Shown here: piece after piece, positions 1 to 8,349 of the stretch | How positions within the stretch are numbered: the first letter of the stretch is position 1 | How the letters are laid out: each line of letters starts with the position of its first letter | From: Salipiger mangrovisoli | GTDB taxonomy: Bacteria > Pseudomonadota > Alphaproteobacteria > Rhodobacterales > Rhodobacteraceae | Length of the DNA stretch: 64,000 nt | NCBI RefSeq assembly: GCF_015223355.1 | Contig: NZ_JADFFK010000013.1 | Location: 62,001-126,000 of the forward strand | Direction of reading: 5' to 3' | Program-made: the position numbers and the translations under genes | The notes under the pieces: model-generated | Databases searched by the model: none | Seen by the model: only the letters and a program-made list of their open reading frames with translations | Told to the model about the DNA's origin: nothing

Positions 1-1
1 G

Positions 2-307
2 CTCGACGAGCACGCTGCCTACGGCGCCAGCAAGGCCGGGCTGATCCTGCTGACCAAGGTGCAGGCGTTTGAATGGGCGCGCCATGGCGTCACGGTAAAT
101 GCCATCGCGCCGACCGTGGTCGAGACCCCGATGGCGGTGATCGGCTGGTCTGGCGAGAAGGGCGTGAAGGCCCGCGCCGAGATCCCCGTGGGCCGCTTCG
201 CCAAGCCGCGAGAAATCGCTGCCGCAGCGCTCTATTTCGCCTCGGAGGATGCCGCCATCGTCACCGGCGAGACATTGATGGTGGACGGCGGCTTCACCAT
301 GCGCTGA
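2..307 (+). CDS. SDR family oxidoreductase, C-terminal part
   Basis: The reading frame is open from the left edge, so only about the last 101 residues of a short-chain dehydrogenase/reductase are present. The visible part has the catalytic YxxxK (Tyr-Gly-Ala-Ser-Lys), then the family segment VNAIAPTVVETPM, and ends with the usual VTGETLMVDGGFTMR. The nucleotide-binding N-terminus lies outside the window. SDR enzymes of this type oxidise or reduce sugars, polyols or ketones with NAD(P). It converges on the sugar importer operon that starts at 332, so a role in the same pathway is possible but not shown. The substrate cannot be read from this fragment. Confidence 0.9.
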   Translation, partial: LDEHAAYGASKAGLILLTKVQAFEWARHGVTVNAIAPTVVETPMAVIGWSGEKGVKARAEIPVGRFAKPREIAAAALYFASEDAAIVTGETLMVDGGFTMR

Positions 308-324
308 CGCCGCCCCCCGTCCGG

Positions 325-341
325 GCCCGCGTCACGCGGGC
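325..341. terminator. Convergent hairpin with stop codon in loop
   Basis: A perfect 7-bp stem (325-331 with 335-341) has a 3-nt loop, and the loop is exactly the minus-strand TGA stop of the ABC ATPase gene. It lies 17 nt after the SDR stop. No T-tract follows on either side, so intrinsic termination is an inference; a bidirectional terminator or a 3'-end stabiliser both fit. Confidence 0.5.
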
Positions 342-1384
342 TCGGGCAGGGCAGCGGGGATCGCGACCCGGCGCTCCTCGCGATCGAAGAGGTGCAGCCT
401 CGCGCGCTCGGCGCAGAGCGACAGACCATCCCCCGCGCGCCCCTCGAAGCCGCCATCCGTCTGCACCACCAGCTCGGTGCCGTTCGCCAACTCCACGTGC
501 AGGTTGGTCAGCCCGCCGAGCCGCTCGACGATCCGCAATATGCCCTGCCAGCCGATTGCGCCATTTTCCGCCGTGCCGATGGCGATATGCTCGGGACGTA
601 TGCCCAGCGTGACACCCGCGCCGGGTAGCCGCAGGTCTGCGGGCAAATCACCGACCGGCAGGAAGTTCATCTTCGGCGCGCCGATAAAGCCCGCGACGAA
701 CATGTTGGCGGGCCGGTTGTAGAGTTCCATCGGCGCGCCGACCTGCTCGATCCGCCCGTCGCGCAGCACCACGATCTTGTCGGCCATGGTCATCGCCTCG
801 GTCTGGTCGTGGGTGACGTAGATCATCGTCGCCTGCAGCCGCTCGTGCAGCCGCATCAGCTCCAGCCGCATGTTCACCCGCAGCGCCGCATCGAGGTTCG
901 ACAGCGGCTCGTCGAAGAGGAACACCTTGGGGTCGCGCACGATGGCGCGGCCGATGGCCACCCGCTGGCGCTGTCCGCCCGAGAGCTCGCGCGGTCGGCG
1001 CTCCAGCAGGTGCCCGAGTTCCAGCACCTCGGCGGCGGCGCGCACCATGCGGGCGCGCTCCTCTTTCGGCACCTTGGCGACGCGCAGCGCGAAGCCCATG
1101 TTCTCCTCGACCGTCATGTGCGGGTAGAGCGCGTAGCTCTGGAACACCATGGCAAGGCCGCGGTCCATCGGCTCGCTGTCATTCTCGCGCCGCCCGTCGA
1201 TCAGCAGCTCGCCAGCAGTGATCGGCTCCAGCCCCGCGATCATCCGCAAGAGGGTGGACTTGCCGCAGCCCGAGGGGCCGACGAAGACGACGAATTCGCG
1301 GTCGTGCACCTGCAGGTCCACGCCCTTGATGACCTCGAGCCCGCCAAAGCTCTTGCGCAGGCCCTTCAATTCCAGATCAGCCAA
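332..1384 (-). CDS. Sugar ABC transporter ATP-binding protein (UgpC/MalK type)
   Basis: 350-residue ATPase of a CUT1 carbohydrate importer; it powers uptake through the two permeases encoded at 6538-8345. Walker A is at residues 36-44 (GPSGCGKST), followed by the Q-loop FQSYALYPHMTV, the signature LSGGQRQR, Walker B FLFDEPLSNLDA and the switch His in YVTHDQTEA. The C-terminal 110 residues have the TOBE/OB form of MalK/UgpC subunits. The start is a TTG; GGGAGGGAGAGGAAAC stands just before it, and the gene overlaps the ROK kinase stop by 8 nt, which suggests translational coupling. It is the last gene of the leftward operon, unusually far from its permeases. The substrate is unknown. Confidence 0.93.
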   Translation of the reverse strand: MADLELKGLRKSFGGLEVIKGVDLQVHDREFVVFVGPSGCGKSTLLRMIAGLEPITAGELLIDGRRENDSEPMDRGLAMVFQSYALYPHMTVEENMGFALRVAKVPKEERARMVRAAAEVLELGHLLERRPRELSGGQRQRVAIGRAIVRDPKVFLFDEPLSNLDAALRVNMRLELMRLHERLQATMIYVTHDQTEAMTMADKIVVLRDGRIEQVGAPMELYNRPANMFVAGFIGAPKMNFLPVGDLPADLRLPGAGVTLGIRPEHIAIGTAENGAIGWQGILRIVERLGGLTNLHVELANGTELVVQTDGGFEGRAGDGLSLCAERARLHLFDREERRVAIPAALPEPA

Positions 1385-2330
1385 GTTTCCTCTCCCTCCC
1401 GAGGTCCGGCAGTGCCTGCCGGACGATATGTGCCATGCCGACCAGCCCCGCCGCGTCGCCGAGCGCGGCGCGCAGCAGCGGCGTATCCCGGTAACTGGGC
1501 ATCGCAGAGCGCGCGATCTCGGCGCGGATCGCGGGCTCCAGCAAATCGAAACCGTTGGCCAGCCCGCCGCCCATCACCAGAACGTCCGGCGCGTAGAGAT
1601 GCAGCAGGTTCGCGAAACCCCGGCCCAGCCAGCGCCCGTGCTCGGCAACGAGCCGTCGCGCCAGCCGGTCGCCGCGACGCGCGGCCTCGATCACGTCGCG
1701 CCCGCTCGGCGGCGGCGTGCCATCCTTGCGCGCGCGCATCACCCGCGCCGCGCGCCAGCCAAGCGCGGTGCCCGAGGCCAGCGCCTCGAAACAGCCCTGC
1801 GCGCCGCAGGCGCAGTCGGTGCTGTGCTCGGCGATCTTCATGTGGCCGATCTCTCCGGCCAGGCCGCCGCGTCCGCGCAACACGTGGCCGTCGACGATCA
1901 CCCCGCCGCCGATGCCGGTCGAGACGGTGACAAAGACCAGCGATCCCGCGCCCTGCCCCGCACCGTGAAGCTGCTCTCCCAGCGCGGCGGCATTGGCGTC
2001 ATTCTCCAGCAGCACCGGCAGGCCGAGCCGCTCTCCGAGCAACGCGCTCACCGGCACGTCGCGCCAGCCGAGCAGCGTCGGCGGCGCCAGCATCCGGCCG
2101 CCGGTCGCATCCAGCGGGCCGGGCGCGCAAAGGCCAGCCGCCAGCGGCGCCGGTCCGGTGTCCCGGCAGCGGGACGCCAGCGCACAGAGCCCGTCCAGCA
2201 CGGCACCCACCCCTTCGCGCGCCGGGGTCGGTGCCTCGGCACCGGCCAGCCGCGTGCCGTCCGGCGCCATCAGCGCCGCGCGCATGCGCGTGCCGCCGAG
2301 ATCAAAGCAGAGGACGGGCGCGGCGCTCAT
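1377..2330 (-). CDS. ROK family sugar kinase
   Basis: 317 residues. The N-terminus FDLGGTRMRAAL is the ATP phosphate-binding motif of ROK kinases, and the zinc-binding signature CACGAQGCFEALASG lies in the middle, with GIGGGVIVDG before it. There is no N-terminal DNA-binding domain, so it is an enzyme and not a repressor. It probably phosphorylates a hexose or its epimer after uptake. Its start overlaps the stop of the RPE-like epimerase gene by 4 nt. The same pairing, a ROK kinase (AlsK) with an RPE-family epimerase (AlsE), is known from D-allose operons, so allose or an allose-like sugar is a reasonable guess; glucose, fructose and N-acetylated sugars are alternatives. Confidence 0.88.
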   Translation of the reverse strand: MSAAPVLCFDLGGTRMRAALMAPDGTRLAGAEAPTPAREGVGAVLDGLCALASRCRDTGPAPLAAGLCAPGPLDATGGRMLAPPTLLGWRDVPVSALLGERLGLPVLLENDANAAALGEQLHGAGQGAGSLVFVTVSTGIGGGVIVDGHVLRGRGGLAGEIGHMKIAEHSTDCACGAQGCFEALASGTALGWRAARVMRARKDGTPPPSGRDVIEAARRGDRLARRLVAEHGRWLGRGFANLLHLYAPDVLVMGGGLANGFDLLEPAIRAEIARSAMPSYRDTPLLRAALGDAAGLVGMAHIVRQALPDLGRERKLG

Positions 2331-3034
2331 GCCAGCTGCGCCCCGAGCCCGCGCAGCCAGTCGAAGCGCGCCGGAAGGTCCTCGGCGCCGAAGGCCAGGG
2401 AGCCCATCACCACGGTGTCCGCCCCGGCCGCGCGCAAATCCGGCACGGTGGTCTCGCGGATCCCCCCGTCGGCGGCGATCAGCACGTGTCCAAGCCCGCG
2501 GGCGTCCAATCGGCTGCGCAGCTGGCGGATGCGCAGACAGGCCTCGGGGTCGAGACCCGCGCCCTTGATGCCGATGCGCGTGCCCATGAGCGTCACGATT
2601 GCCACCTTGGACAGGAACGGCTCGAGCGCCTCCAGCGGTTGCTCGAGCGTCAGCGCAACACCTGCCGCCGTCCCCCGCGCCGCCAGCATGTCGAGCGCGG
2701 CGAGCCCTTCCTGCCCGGTCTCGGCATGAACGGTCACGAGGTCTGCGCCGGCCTCGGCGAACTGCCGCGCCTGCGCGACGACGATGTCGCCCTGCGTCAT
2801 CAGGTGCACGTGCACCGGGGCCTGTGCCGCCTCGGCGATGCGGGCCACGAGATCTGGAAAGAACAGGAACCCCGGGGTGAAGCGCGCGTCGGCCACGTCG
2901 ATGTGAAGGACATCAGCATAGGGCGCGATCCGCGCCATGTCGCGCTCGAGGTTCAGCAGGTCGGCGGACCAGAGCGAGATCTCGGCCAGCAGGCGGTTGC
3001 GGGGGAGCGTGTCGGGAAACGAGGTCATGGCCAT
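2327..3034 (-). CDS. Ribulose-phosphate 3-epimerase family protein (AlsE-like)
   Basis: 235 residues of the (beta/alpha)8 RPE family. The four metal-ligand motifs are recognisable: HID (His44, Asp46), VHLM, the TVHAE strand and ADGGI. It should epimerise a ketose phosphate at C3, as ribulose-5-phosphate or allulose-6-phosphate epimerases do. A housekeeping Rpe is less likely, because the gene sits in a sugar-uptake operon and overlaps the ROK kinase gene by 4 nt. The N-terminal extension of about 12 residues is poorly conserved in type, and an alternative ATG lies two codons in (3028). The specific ketose phosphate is inferred only from the kinase partner. Confidence 0.85.
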   Translation of the reverse strand: MAMTSFPDTLPRNRLLAEISLWSADLLNLERDMARIAPYADVLHIDVADARFTPGFLFFPDLVARIAEAAQAPVHVHLMTQGDIVVAQARQFAEAGADLVTVHAETGQEGLAALDMLAARGTAAGVALTLEQPLEALEPFLSKVAIVTLMGTRIGIKGAGLDPEACLRIRQLRSRLDARGLGHVLIAADGGIRETTVPDLRAAGADTVVMGSLAFGAEDLPARFDWLRGLGAQLA

Positions 3035-3037
3035 CTT

Positions 3038-3826
3038 TCAGTCGAGCTGTGCAAGGAAGTCGGAAATGGCCGCTCTGGCGGCCTCGCGATGTGCCTGCGG
3101 ATCCGCCGCCTTGTCGGGCAGCGGCTTGAGTATCGCCTTTGGCAGCAGCCCCGCGAGCTCGGCGGCGAGCGCCGCCGGGTGGATCAGGTCGCGCGGGGCG
3201 GAGAGGATCAGCGCAGGCATGGCGAGCGATGCGATCTGTGCCTCGGTCAGCCCCGGATCATCCGCCGCCATGGCCGCCAGCACCGGCGCGAACGCCGCCG
3301 CATTGGGGCGGGTGAAATAGCCGCGCAGCGAGGCGAGGTTGTCGGGCGCCTCCGCCATGTCCCGCGCCAGCACGGTGCCGTCCACCCCCGTCTCGCCCGC
3401 GCCGAGCCTCCGCGCGGCCTCGGCCACGGGGGCCATGTTGTCCCGCACCGGGCCCGCGCCCCAGGCGGGGCGCAGCAGGATCAGCCCGCGCACCCGCTCG
3501 GGCCGCGCCACCGCCAGCTTCAGCGCCAGCGCCGCGCCCATCGACACGCCGCCGAGCACCAGCGGGCCGCTCCCTTCCCGAGACAGCAGCACCTCGAGGT
3601 CCTCAGCAAACTGATCGAAACTCCACCCGCCCGCGCCCGCATCGGATCGCCCATGACCACGGCATTCAAGAGTCAGGCGCGTGACGGGAACATCCTCGGG
3701 GAAAAGCGCCGCCACCTGCGCCTCGTCGCCGCCGAGCCCGTGCTGGAACAGCACCTTTGGGCCGGAGCCGGCGCGGTAGCAGGCGAGGCGCGTGGCCTGA
3801 CGGGTGATCTCGCCGACCGCGCTCAT
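3038..3826 (-). CDS. Alpha/beta hydrolase
   Basis: 262 residues with the alpha/beta hydrolase fold: oxyanion segment FQHGLGG near residue 28, the CRGHGRSD turn, nucleophile elbow GVSMGAA (G-x-S-x-G), and a likely acid in SAPRDLIHP. The catalytic His is probably the one in DPQAHREA, although the usual spacing is not clear. Such enzymes cleave esters or lactones. In this operon a sugar lactonase or a deacylase acting next to the Gfo/Idh dehydrogenase (4644-5708) is the natural inference. The start overlaps the upstream TIM-barrel gene by 4 nt. Confidence 0.85.
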   Translation of the reverse strand: MSAVGEITRQATRLACYRAGSGPKVLFQHGLGGDEAQVAALFPEDVPVTRLTLECRGHGRSDAGAGGWSFDQFAEDLEVLLSREGSGPLVLGGVSMGAALALKLAVARPERVRGLILLRPAWGAGPVRDNMAPVAEAARRLGAGETGVDGTVLARDMAEAPDNLASLRGYFTRPNAAAFAPVLAAMAADDPGLTEAQIASLAMPALILSAPRDLIHPAALAAELAGLLPKAILKPLPDKAADPQAHREAARAAISDFLAQLD

Positions 3827-4644
3827 GCCAGCCAGGCCTCCATGCGTCGCGCGGTCCGCGGCACCTCGTCCAGCGTGATGCCATGGGTGACCAGCGCGCC
3901 CGCGTAGCCCGCCGCGGCAAGCCTCAGCACGAAGTCGGGAAAGTCGACGGCCCCTTCGCCCGGCGGCACCACCGCGCCCTCGGGGCTGCGGTCCTTGGCA
4001 TGGGCAAGGCCGAGCATCGGCGCGGCTTCACCAACCGCGCGGGCAACGATGCCGCGCACCTCGGCGGGCGTGCCGGTCTCGAAGAGATTGGCGGGATCGA
4101 GGATGATGCGCAGCCGGTCGGTCTGCAACTCGCGCGCGAGGCGCAGCGCGTCGGAAACCTCGCGCACTACGTTGGCCTGCTCCGGCTCGATGCCCAGCAC
4201 CACGCCCGCACCCTCGGCCATCTCGGCCAGCTGCGCCATGCAGGCGCGCATGTCGGCCCAGGCCTCGGGGGAGCTGTTGTCCGGATGCGGTGCCCATTGA
4301 TCAGCGGCGTTGCGGCTGCCGGTGCAGAGGGTGACCATCGGGATGCCCGCCGCGGCGGCGCAGCCGATGACCCCGCGCAGGCGGGTGACGCCCTCCTGCC
4401 GGACATCGGCGTCGGGATGGGCGAGATTGCAGGTGCCCGAGAGCGCGGGGAGCGAGACCGAGCTGGCCTCCGCCGCCGATCGCAGGGAGCACGAGACGCC
4501 CCCGGGCACTGCCGCGGGCACCGGGTCGAGCCCGGCGCAGGCGAGGTTGAACTGCGCGGCGGAAAATCCGGCATCGCGTACCTGTTTCAGCACCGCGAGC
4601 GGATCACTGCCCGGAAAGGTCTTGGCGAAGATGCCCGCCTGCAT
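3823..4644 (-). CDS. Xylose-isomerase-like TIM barrel protein
   Basis: 273 residues of the AP-endonuclease/xylose isomerase-like superfamily (sugar phosphate isomerase/epimerase). It starts MQAGIFAKTF; metal-ligand candidates are Glu in GIEPEQAN, Asp in IILDPANLFE and His in LAHAKDRS. The final ligand that is usually a Glu near the C-terminus appears here as ALVTHGI, so catalysis may differ from the isomerases. The ATG at 4644 shares one base with the TGA of the Gfo/Idh gene (TGATG). A much longer upstream reading frame exists but runs antisense-like through the Gfo/Idh gene. Members isomerise, dehydrate or hydrolyse keto-sugars; the reaction here is not known. Confidence 0.85.
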   Translation of the reverse strand: MQAGIFAKTFPGSDPLAVLKQVRDAGFSAAQFNLACAGLDPVPAAVPGGVSCSLRSAAEASSVSLPALSGTCNLAHPDADVRQEGVTRLRGVIGCAAAAGIPMVTLCTGSRNAADQWAPHPDNSSPEAWADMRACMAQLAEMAEGAGVVLGIEPEQANVVREVSDALRLARELQTDRLRIILDPANLFETGTPAEVRGIVARAVGEAAPMLGLAHAKDRSPEGAVVPPGEGAVDFPDFVLRLAAAGYAGALVTHGITLDEVPRTARRMEAWLA

Positions 4645-5708
4645 CACACCGCCCCCGTCACATCCGCCAGAGCCACCCGCGCGCCGCCCTGCCGCACGGA
4701 GCTGGCGATGGCGGTCATCGCGCGGATCGAGGCGATGCCGTCCTCGACCCCCGCGCCGCGCATCGGCGCGCCATCGAGGATGGTATCCGCGAAGCCTTCG
4801 ACCTGACGGCGGAAGAAATGCCCGTCGGCGGCCAGGGGGACGCGCGTCGTGGCGTCCTTCTCGTGGAAGATCTGCACCTCGGAGGAGCGGAAGTACCAGG
4901 GGTTGAAGGTCCTGGCGAGGATCGAGCCGTTCTCGCCATACATCTGGAAGCCCTCGTGCCAGTCCATGCGCACGGCGACGGTCAGGTCGAGATGCCCCAG
5001 CGCGCCATTGGCGAACTCGGTCTCGACGAACCAGCACCACATGCCCGCGCGTTCCAGCAGCCGGGCGGTGACGGCGGTGATCTCGCCGCAGAGGAAGCGC
5101 GCGGTGTCCACGAGGTGCGAGCCATGCGCCAGCATGTAGTACTGCCGCTTGTCGGCCTTGGGGTCCCCCGCCGGCTTGCGCGCCTGCGCCGAGAGGATCG
5201 GCTTCGGCTGGATCGCGTCGGTGTTGGTGTAGCGGTGGGTGCTGTCGCAGTACCACGCCTTCAGCGCGATGATCTCGCCCATCTCGTCCCGCACGAAATC
5301 ACGCGCCGCCTCCAGCGCCGGATCGAAGCGTTTCATGTGCCCGACCTGCAGCACCTTGCCGCTGGCCCGCACCGCCTCGGCCAGCGCCTCCCCCTCCTCG
5401 ACGGTCACGCCGATGGGCTTCTCGCAGAGCACGTGTTTGCCCGCCTCCAGCGCACGCAGCGCGGCGGGGACGTGAAAGGCGTCCGACGTGGCGATGATCA
5501 CCGCGTCGAGCGCCGGATCGGCGAGCATCTCGTCGTAGTCGGCATAGGCATGGCCGGGCTCGTAGGTGGCGCGCATCCGCTCCAGCAGGTCCGGCGCGGC
5601 GTCGCAGATGGCGTGCAGCCGGGCATTGCGGGCCTTCACGCAGGACTCGAAGTGGGCGAATTGCGCGATCGGGCCGCAGCCGAGGATGCCGACGTTCAGT
5701 TCGGTCAT
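4644..5708 (-). CDS. Gfo/Idh/MocA family oxidoreductase
   Basis: 354 residues. The Rossmann fingerprint GILGCGPIAQFAHF is at residues 7-20 and the family motif CEKPIGV near residue 95. The C-terminal half has the beta-sheet substrate domain with HGSHLVDTARFL, which carries the catalytic His position. These enzymes oxidise or reduce one hydroxyl of a sugar, inositol or sugar acid with NAD(P). It lies between two xylose-isomerase-like TIM barrels and overlaps one by 1 nt and the other by 4 nt, an arrangement often seen in 3-keto-glycoside or inositol-type pathways. The substrate is inferred from context only. Confidence 0.92.
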   Translation of the reverse strand: MTELNVGILGCGPIAQFAHFESCVKARNARLHAICDAAPDLLERMRATYEPGHAYADYDEMLADPALDAVIIATSDAFHVPAALRALEAGKHVLCEKPIGVTVEEGEALAEAVRASGKVLQVGHMKRFDPALEAARDFVRDEMGEIIALKAWYCDSTHRYTNTDAIQPKPILSAQARKPAGDPKADKRQYYMLAHGSHLVDTARFLCGEITAVTARLLERAGMWCWFVETEFANGALGHLDLTVAVRMDWHEGFQMYGENGSILARTFNPWYFRSSEVQIFHEKDATTRVPLAADGHFFRRQVEGFADTILDGAPMRGAGVEDGIASIRAMTAIASSVRQGGARVALADVTGAV

Positions 5709-6541
5709 TGCGCCGCCTCCGCCGCGAGCGTATCGCGGAGCACGGCGTGGTTCGTGGCGACCGCCGCGGCGGGATCGCGCCCCGCCTCCTCGGATTCCTC
5801 CTCCAGCACCAGCCAGCCGTTGAAGCCGGGAGCGGCGGCGGCGAGCCGTGCCACCTCGGGCACATCCACCACGCCCTGCCCCAGCATCGCCCAGTCCCCC
5901 GCGGCGTCCACGTCCTTGAGGTGCACATAGCGGATGCGGTCGCGCCAGCGGCTCATCGCCTCGGCCACGCTCTGCCCGCCGCGCAGGATGTGGCCGGTGT
6001 CGGGCACCCAGCCGACGCGCGGGTCCATCCGCTCGAAGATGGCGGCGTAATCGGCCTCGTCGTAGATCAGCGTGTCGTGGTGCGAGCTGGGGTGCACGGC
6101 AAGCGGCACCCCCTGCTCGGCGGCGACCGCGCAGCTCTCTGTGTAGACCTGCGCGGCGATGTCGTATTTCTCGGCGCGCTCGCCCGGAGACATGACGGTG
6201 GCCGAGCCCATGGAGATCAGCGCGCCGGGAAAGCGCGCGACGAAACGCGCGGTCTCGGCGATCCGGGCAACATCAGAGGCCACCTGATCGGCCTCGCAAT
6301 AGCCGCTCGGCGAGGCGACGGCATAGGCGACCAGCGTCAGCGCGTTGCGCTCGAGCGCGGCGGCAAAGGCCCCGGCATCTCCCATGTAATGGCCGATCAT
6401 CTTGTCGGTGATCTCGATGCCGGTGTAGCCCGCCGCCGAGATGGCACGCAGCAGGTCGTCCGGCCCGCCGGTCCAGCGCGGCCCCAGCATTTCCCAGGTG
6501 AAGGTCTGGCAGCCGAGTTTGAAGTCACAAGCCATTGTCAT
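5705..6541 (-). CDS. Sugar phosphate isomerase/epimerase (IolE-like TIM barrel)
   Basis: 278 residues of the xylose isomerase-like TIM-barrel family. It has LGCQTFTWEM at the N-terminus, GIEITDKM, AVHPSSHHD, VPDTGHILRGG, YVHLKDVD and a closing VLEEESEEAG, a full set of candidate metal ligands (Glu, His, Asp, Glu). Closest in look to IolE-type inosose dehydratases and 3-keto-sugar enzymes. The ATG at 6541 makes an ATGA overlap with the permease stop; a second ATG two codons later (6535) is possible. With the Gfo/Idh gene downstream it probably forms a dehydrogenase plus isomerase or dehydratase pair acting on an oxidised sugar. Confidence 0.88.
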   Translation of the reverse strand: MTMACDFKLGCQTFTWEMLGPRWTGGPDDLLRAISAAGYTGIEITDKMIGHYMGDAGAFAAALERNALTLVAYAVASPSGYCEADQVASDVARIAETARFVARFPGALISMGSATVMSPGERAEKYDIAAQVYTESCAVAAEQGVPLAVHPSSHHDTLIYDEADYAAIFERMDPRVGWVPDTGHILRGGQSVAEAMSRWRDRIRYVHLKDVDAAGDWAMLGQGVVDVPEVARLAAAAPGFNGWLVLEEESEEAGRDPAAAVATNHAVLRDTLAAEAAQ

Positions 6542-7413
6542 TCCTTGATACCGCCCTGTGTCAGCCCCTCGATGATGTGGCGCTGGAAGACCAGCACCAG
6601 CAGGATGAGCGGTGCCGTCACGATGGCCGAGGCCGCCGCGATGTCGCCCCAGGGCACGAAGTAGAGGTTGGTGAAATTGGCGATCCCGACGGGGATCGTC
6701 TGGTGGTCGATGTTCGAGGTGAAGGCGAGCGCGAAGAGGAACTCGTTCCAGGCGGTAATGAAGGCCAGCAGCCCGGTGGTGACGAGGCTGGGCAGCGACA
6801 TCGGCAAGATGATGAACCAGTAGATGCCGATGGCATGCAGCCCGTCCATCCGCGCCGCCTCGTCGATCTCGCGCGGTAGCGTTTCGAAGTAGCCGTACAT
6901 CACCCATGTCACCAGCGGCAGCACCAGCGCAATGTAGACGAGGATCAGCGCGGTGGAGGTGTCGAGCAGTTGCAGCGCCGAGGCGACGATGTAGAGCGGC
7001 CCGACAAGGGTGATCTGCGGGAACATCGACACCGACAGGATCACCATCAGGATGCCGTAACGCCCGCGGATGTCGAGCCGCGACAGGGCAAAGGCGGCCA
7101 GAGAGCCGATGGCGAGGCACAGGAAGGTCGTCGCCAGCGACACGATCAGCGAGTTCAGCACGTAGAGATGCAGCTGCTTCTCGACGAAGACGTTGTAGTA
7201 ATGCTCCCAGGTGAAGGGATCGGGGATCAGCACCGGCGTGCCCGAGGTCAGCGCCTTGTCGAGCTGGAACGAGGTGGCGAACTGCCAGACGAAGGGCGAG
7301 GCCGACCACAGCAGGATCATCAGCGCCCCGGCATAGAGCAGCGCGCGGCGCAGGAAGCCCTTGCCCGGCAGGGCGCTGGTGGTGGTTGCGGCGGACATGG
7401 CGGACCGTGTCAT
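6538..7413 (-). CDS. Carbohydrate ABC transporter permease (MalG type)
   Basis: 291 residues, inner membrane, with about six hydrophobic segments and the cytoplasmic coupling motif EIDEAARMDG followed by the usual helix ending in ILPMSLPSL. The short hydrophilic N-terminus and first helix from about residue 25 match MalG/UgpE subunits. It pairs with the permease encoded at 7410-8345, with a 4-nt ATGA overlap. An internal ATG at 7398 is the alternative start. Part of the CUT1 importer whose binding protein is encoded at 8350-9678. Confidence 0.92.
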   Translation of the reverse strand: MTRSAMSAATTTSALPGKGFLRRALLYAGALMILLWSASPFVWQFATSFQLDKALTSGTPVLIPDPFTWEHYYNVFVEKQLHLYVLNSLIVSLATTFLCLAIGSLAAFALSRLDIRGRYGILMVILSVSMFPQITLVGPLYIVASALQLLDTSTALILVYIALVLPLVTWVMYGYFETLPREIDEAARMDGLHAIGIYWFIILPMSLPSLVTTGLLAFITAWNEFLFALAFTSNIDHQTIPVGIANFTNLYFVPWGDIAAASAIVTAPLILLVLVFQRHIIEGLTQGGIKE

Positions 7414-8345
7414 GACACCCTCCGGATCGTGCGCACCAGCCAGAGGCAGAGGATCGCGGCAAGGATCGCCTCGGTGATGAACATCGCGGTGGAGACGGTG
7501 GAGCCGTAGCCGAACTCCAGCGTCGAGAAGAGTTCCTTGTAGGCCAGCGTCGAGAGCGTCTCGGTGCTGTCGGCGGGGCCGCCGCCGGTGAGCACGTAGA
7601 CCAGATCGAACACCCGGAAGGCGTCTAGCGCGCGGAACAGTCCGGCGATCAGCAGCGTCGGCATCAGGAGCGGCAGGCGGATCGACCAGAACACCGTCCA
7701 GCCGCGCGCGCCGTCCATCCGCGCCGCCTCGGTCAGCGACTTGGGGATCGTTTGCAGGCCGGTCAGCAAGAGCAGCGCCATGAAGGGGGCGGTCTTCCAG
7801 ACGTCGGCGATGATCAGCGTGGTCAGGGCGGTGTCGGGATTGCCGTACCAGTTGATCTTGGCGTCGATGATGCCGAGGTTCATCAGCAGCCAGTTCACCA
7901 CGCCGTTCTGCCCGTCGAACAGCCAGCCGAACATCTTAGAGGTGACCACGGTGGGCATCGCCCAGGGCACCAGCATCGCCGCGCGCACCAGCCCGCGGCA
8001 GGCAAAGCGCTCGTAGAGCACCAGCGCCATGCCCAGCCCGATCAGCGTCTCCAGCAGGGTCGAGGCGAAGGTGAACCAGACGGTGTGCCCCCAGGCGTTC
8101 CAGAAGCGGGCATCGGACAGCAGGCCGGTGTAATTCTCCAACCCGACGAAATCCGACTGCCGGGTGATCAGCGAGGTATTGGTCAGCGACAGCCGCAGCC
8201 CCTCGAGGATCGGCCAGAAGGCAACCGCCCCGATCGCGAGGAAGGTCGGCAGCAGCAGCAGCCACGGCCAGACCCAGCGCGGCATCGCCGGGCGGCGGCG
8301 GGCAGAAGGCTCTGCCCGCGCCGTATGGGTTCGTGTCATGCTCAC
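7410..8345 (-). CDS. Carbohydrate ABC transporter permease (MalF type)
   Basis: 311 residues with six predicted membrane helices. The first helix starts near residue 25 after an Arg-rich N-terminus, and the EAA coupling loop reads SLTEAARMDGARG. It belongs to the MalF/UgpA family and forms the translocation pore with the MalG-type partner. The frame can start at GTG 8345 or ATG 8339; neither has a clear ribosome-binding site, and translation is probably coupled to the binding-protein gene that stops 4 nt upstream. Confidence 0.92.
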   Translation of the reverse strand: MSMTRTHTARAEPSARRRPAMPRWVWPWLLLLPTFLAIGAVAFWPILEGLRLSLTNTSLITRQSDFVGLENYTGLLSDARFWNAWGHTVWFTFASTLLETLIGLGMALVLYERFACRGLVRAAMLVPWAMPTVVTSKMFGWLFDGQNGVVNWLLMNLGIIDAKINWYGNPDTALTTLIIADVWKTAPFMALLLLTGLQTIPKSLTEAARMDGARGWTVFWSIRLPLLMPTLLIAGLFRALDAFRVFDLVYVLTGGGPADSTETLSTLAYKELFSTLEFGYGSTVSTAMFITEAILAAILCLWLVRTIRRVS

Positions 8346-8349
8346 GGGA

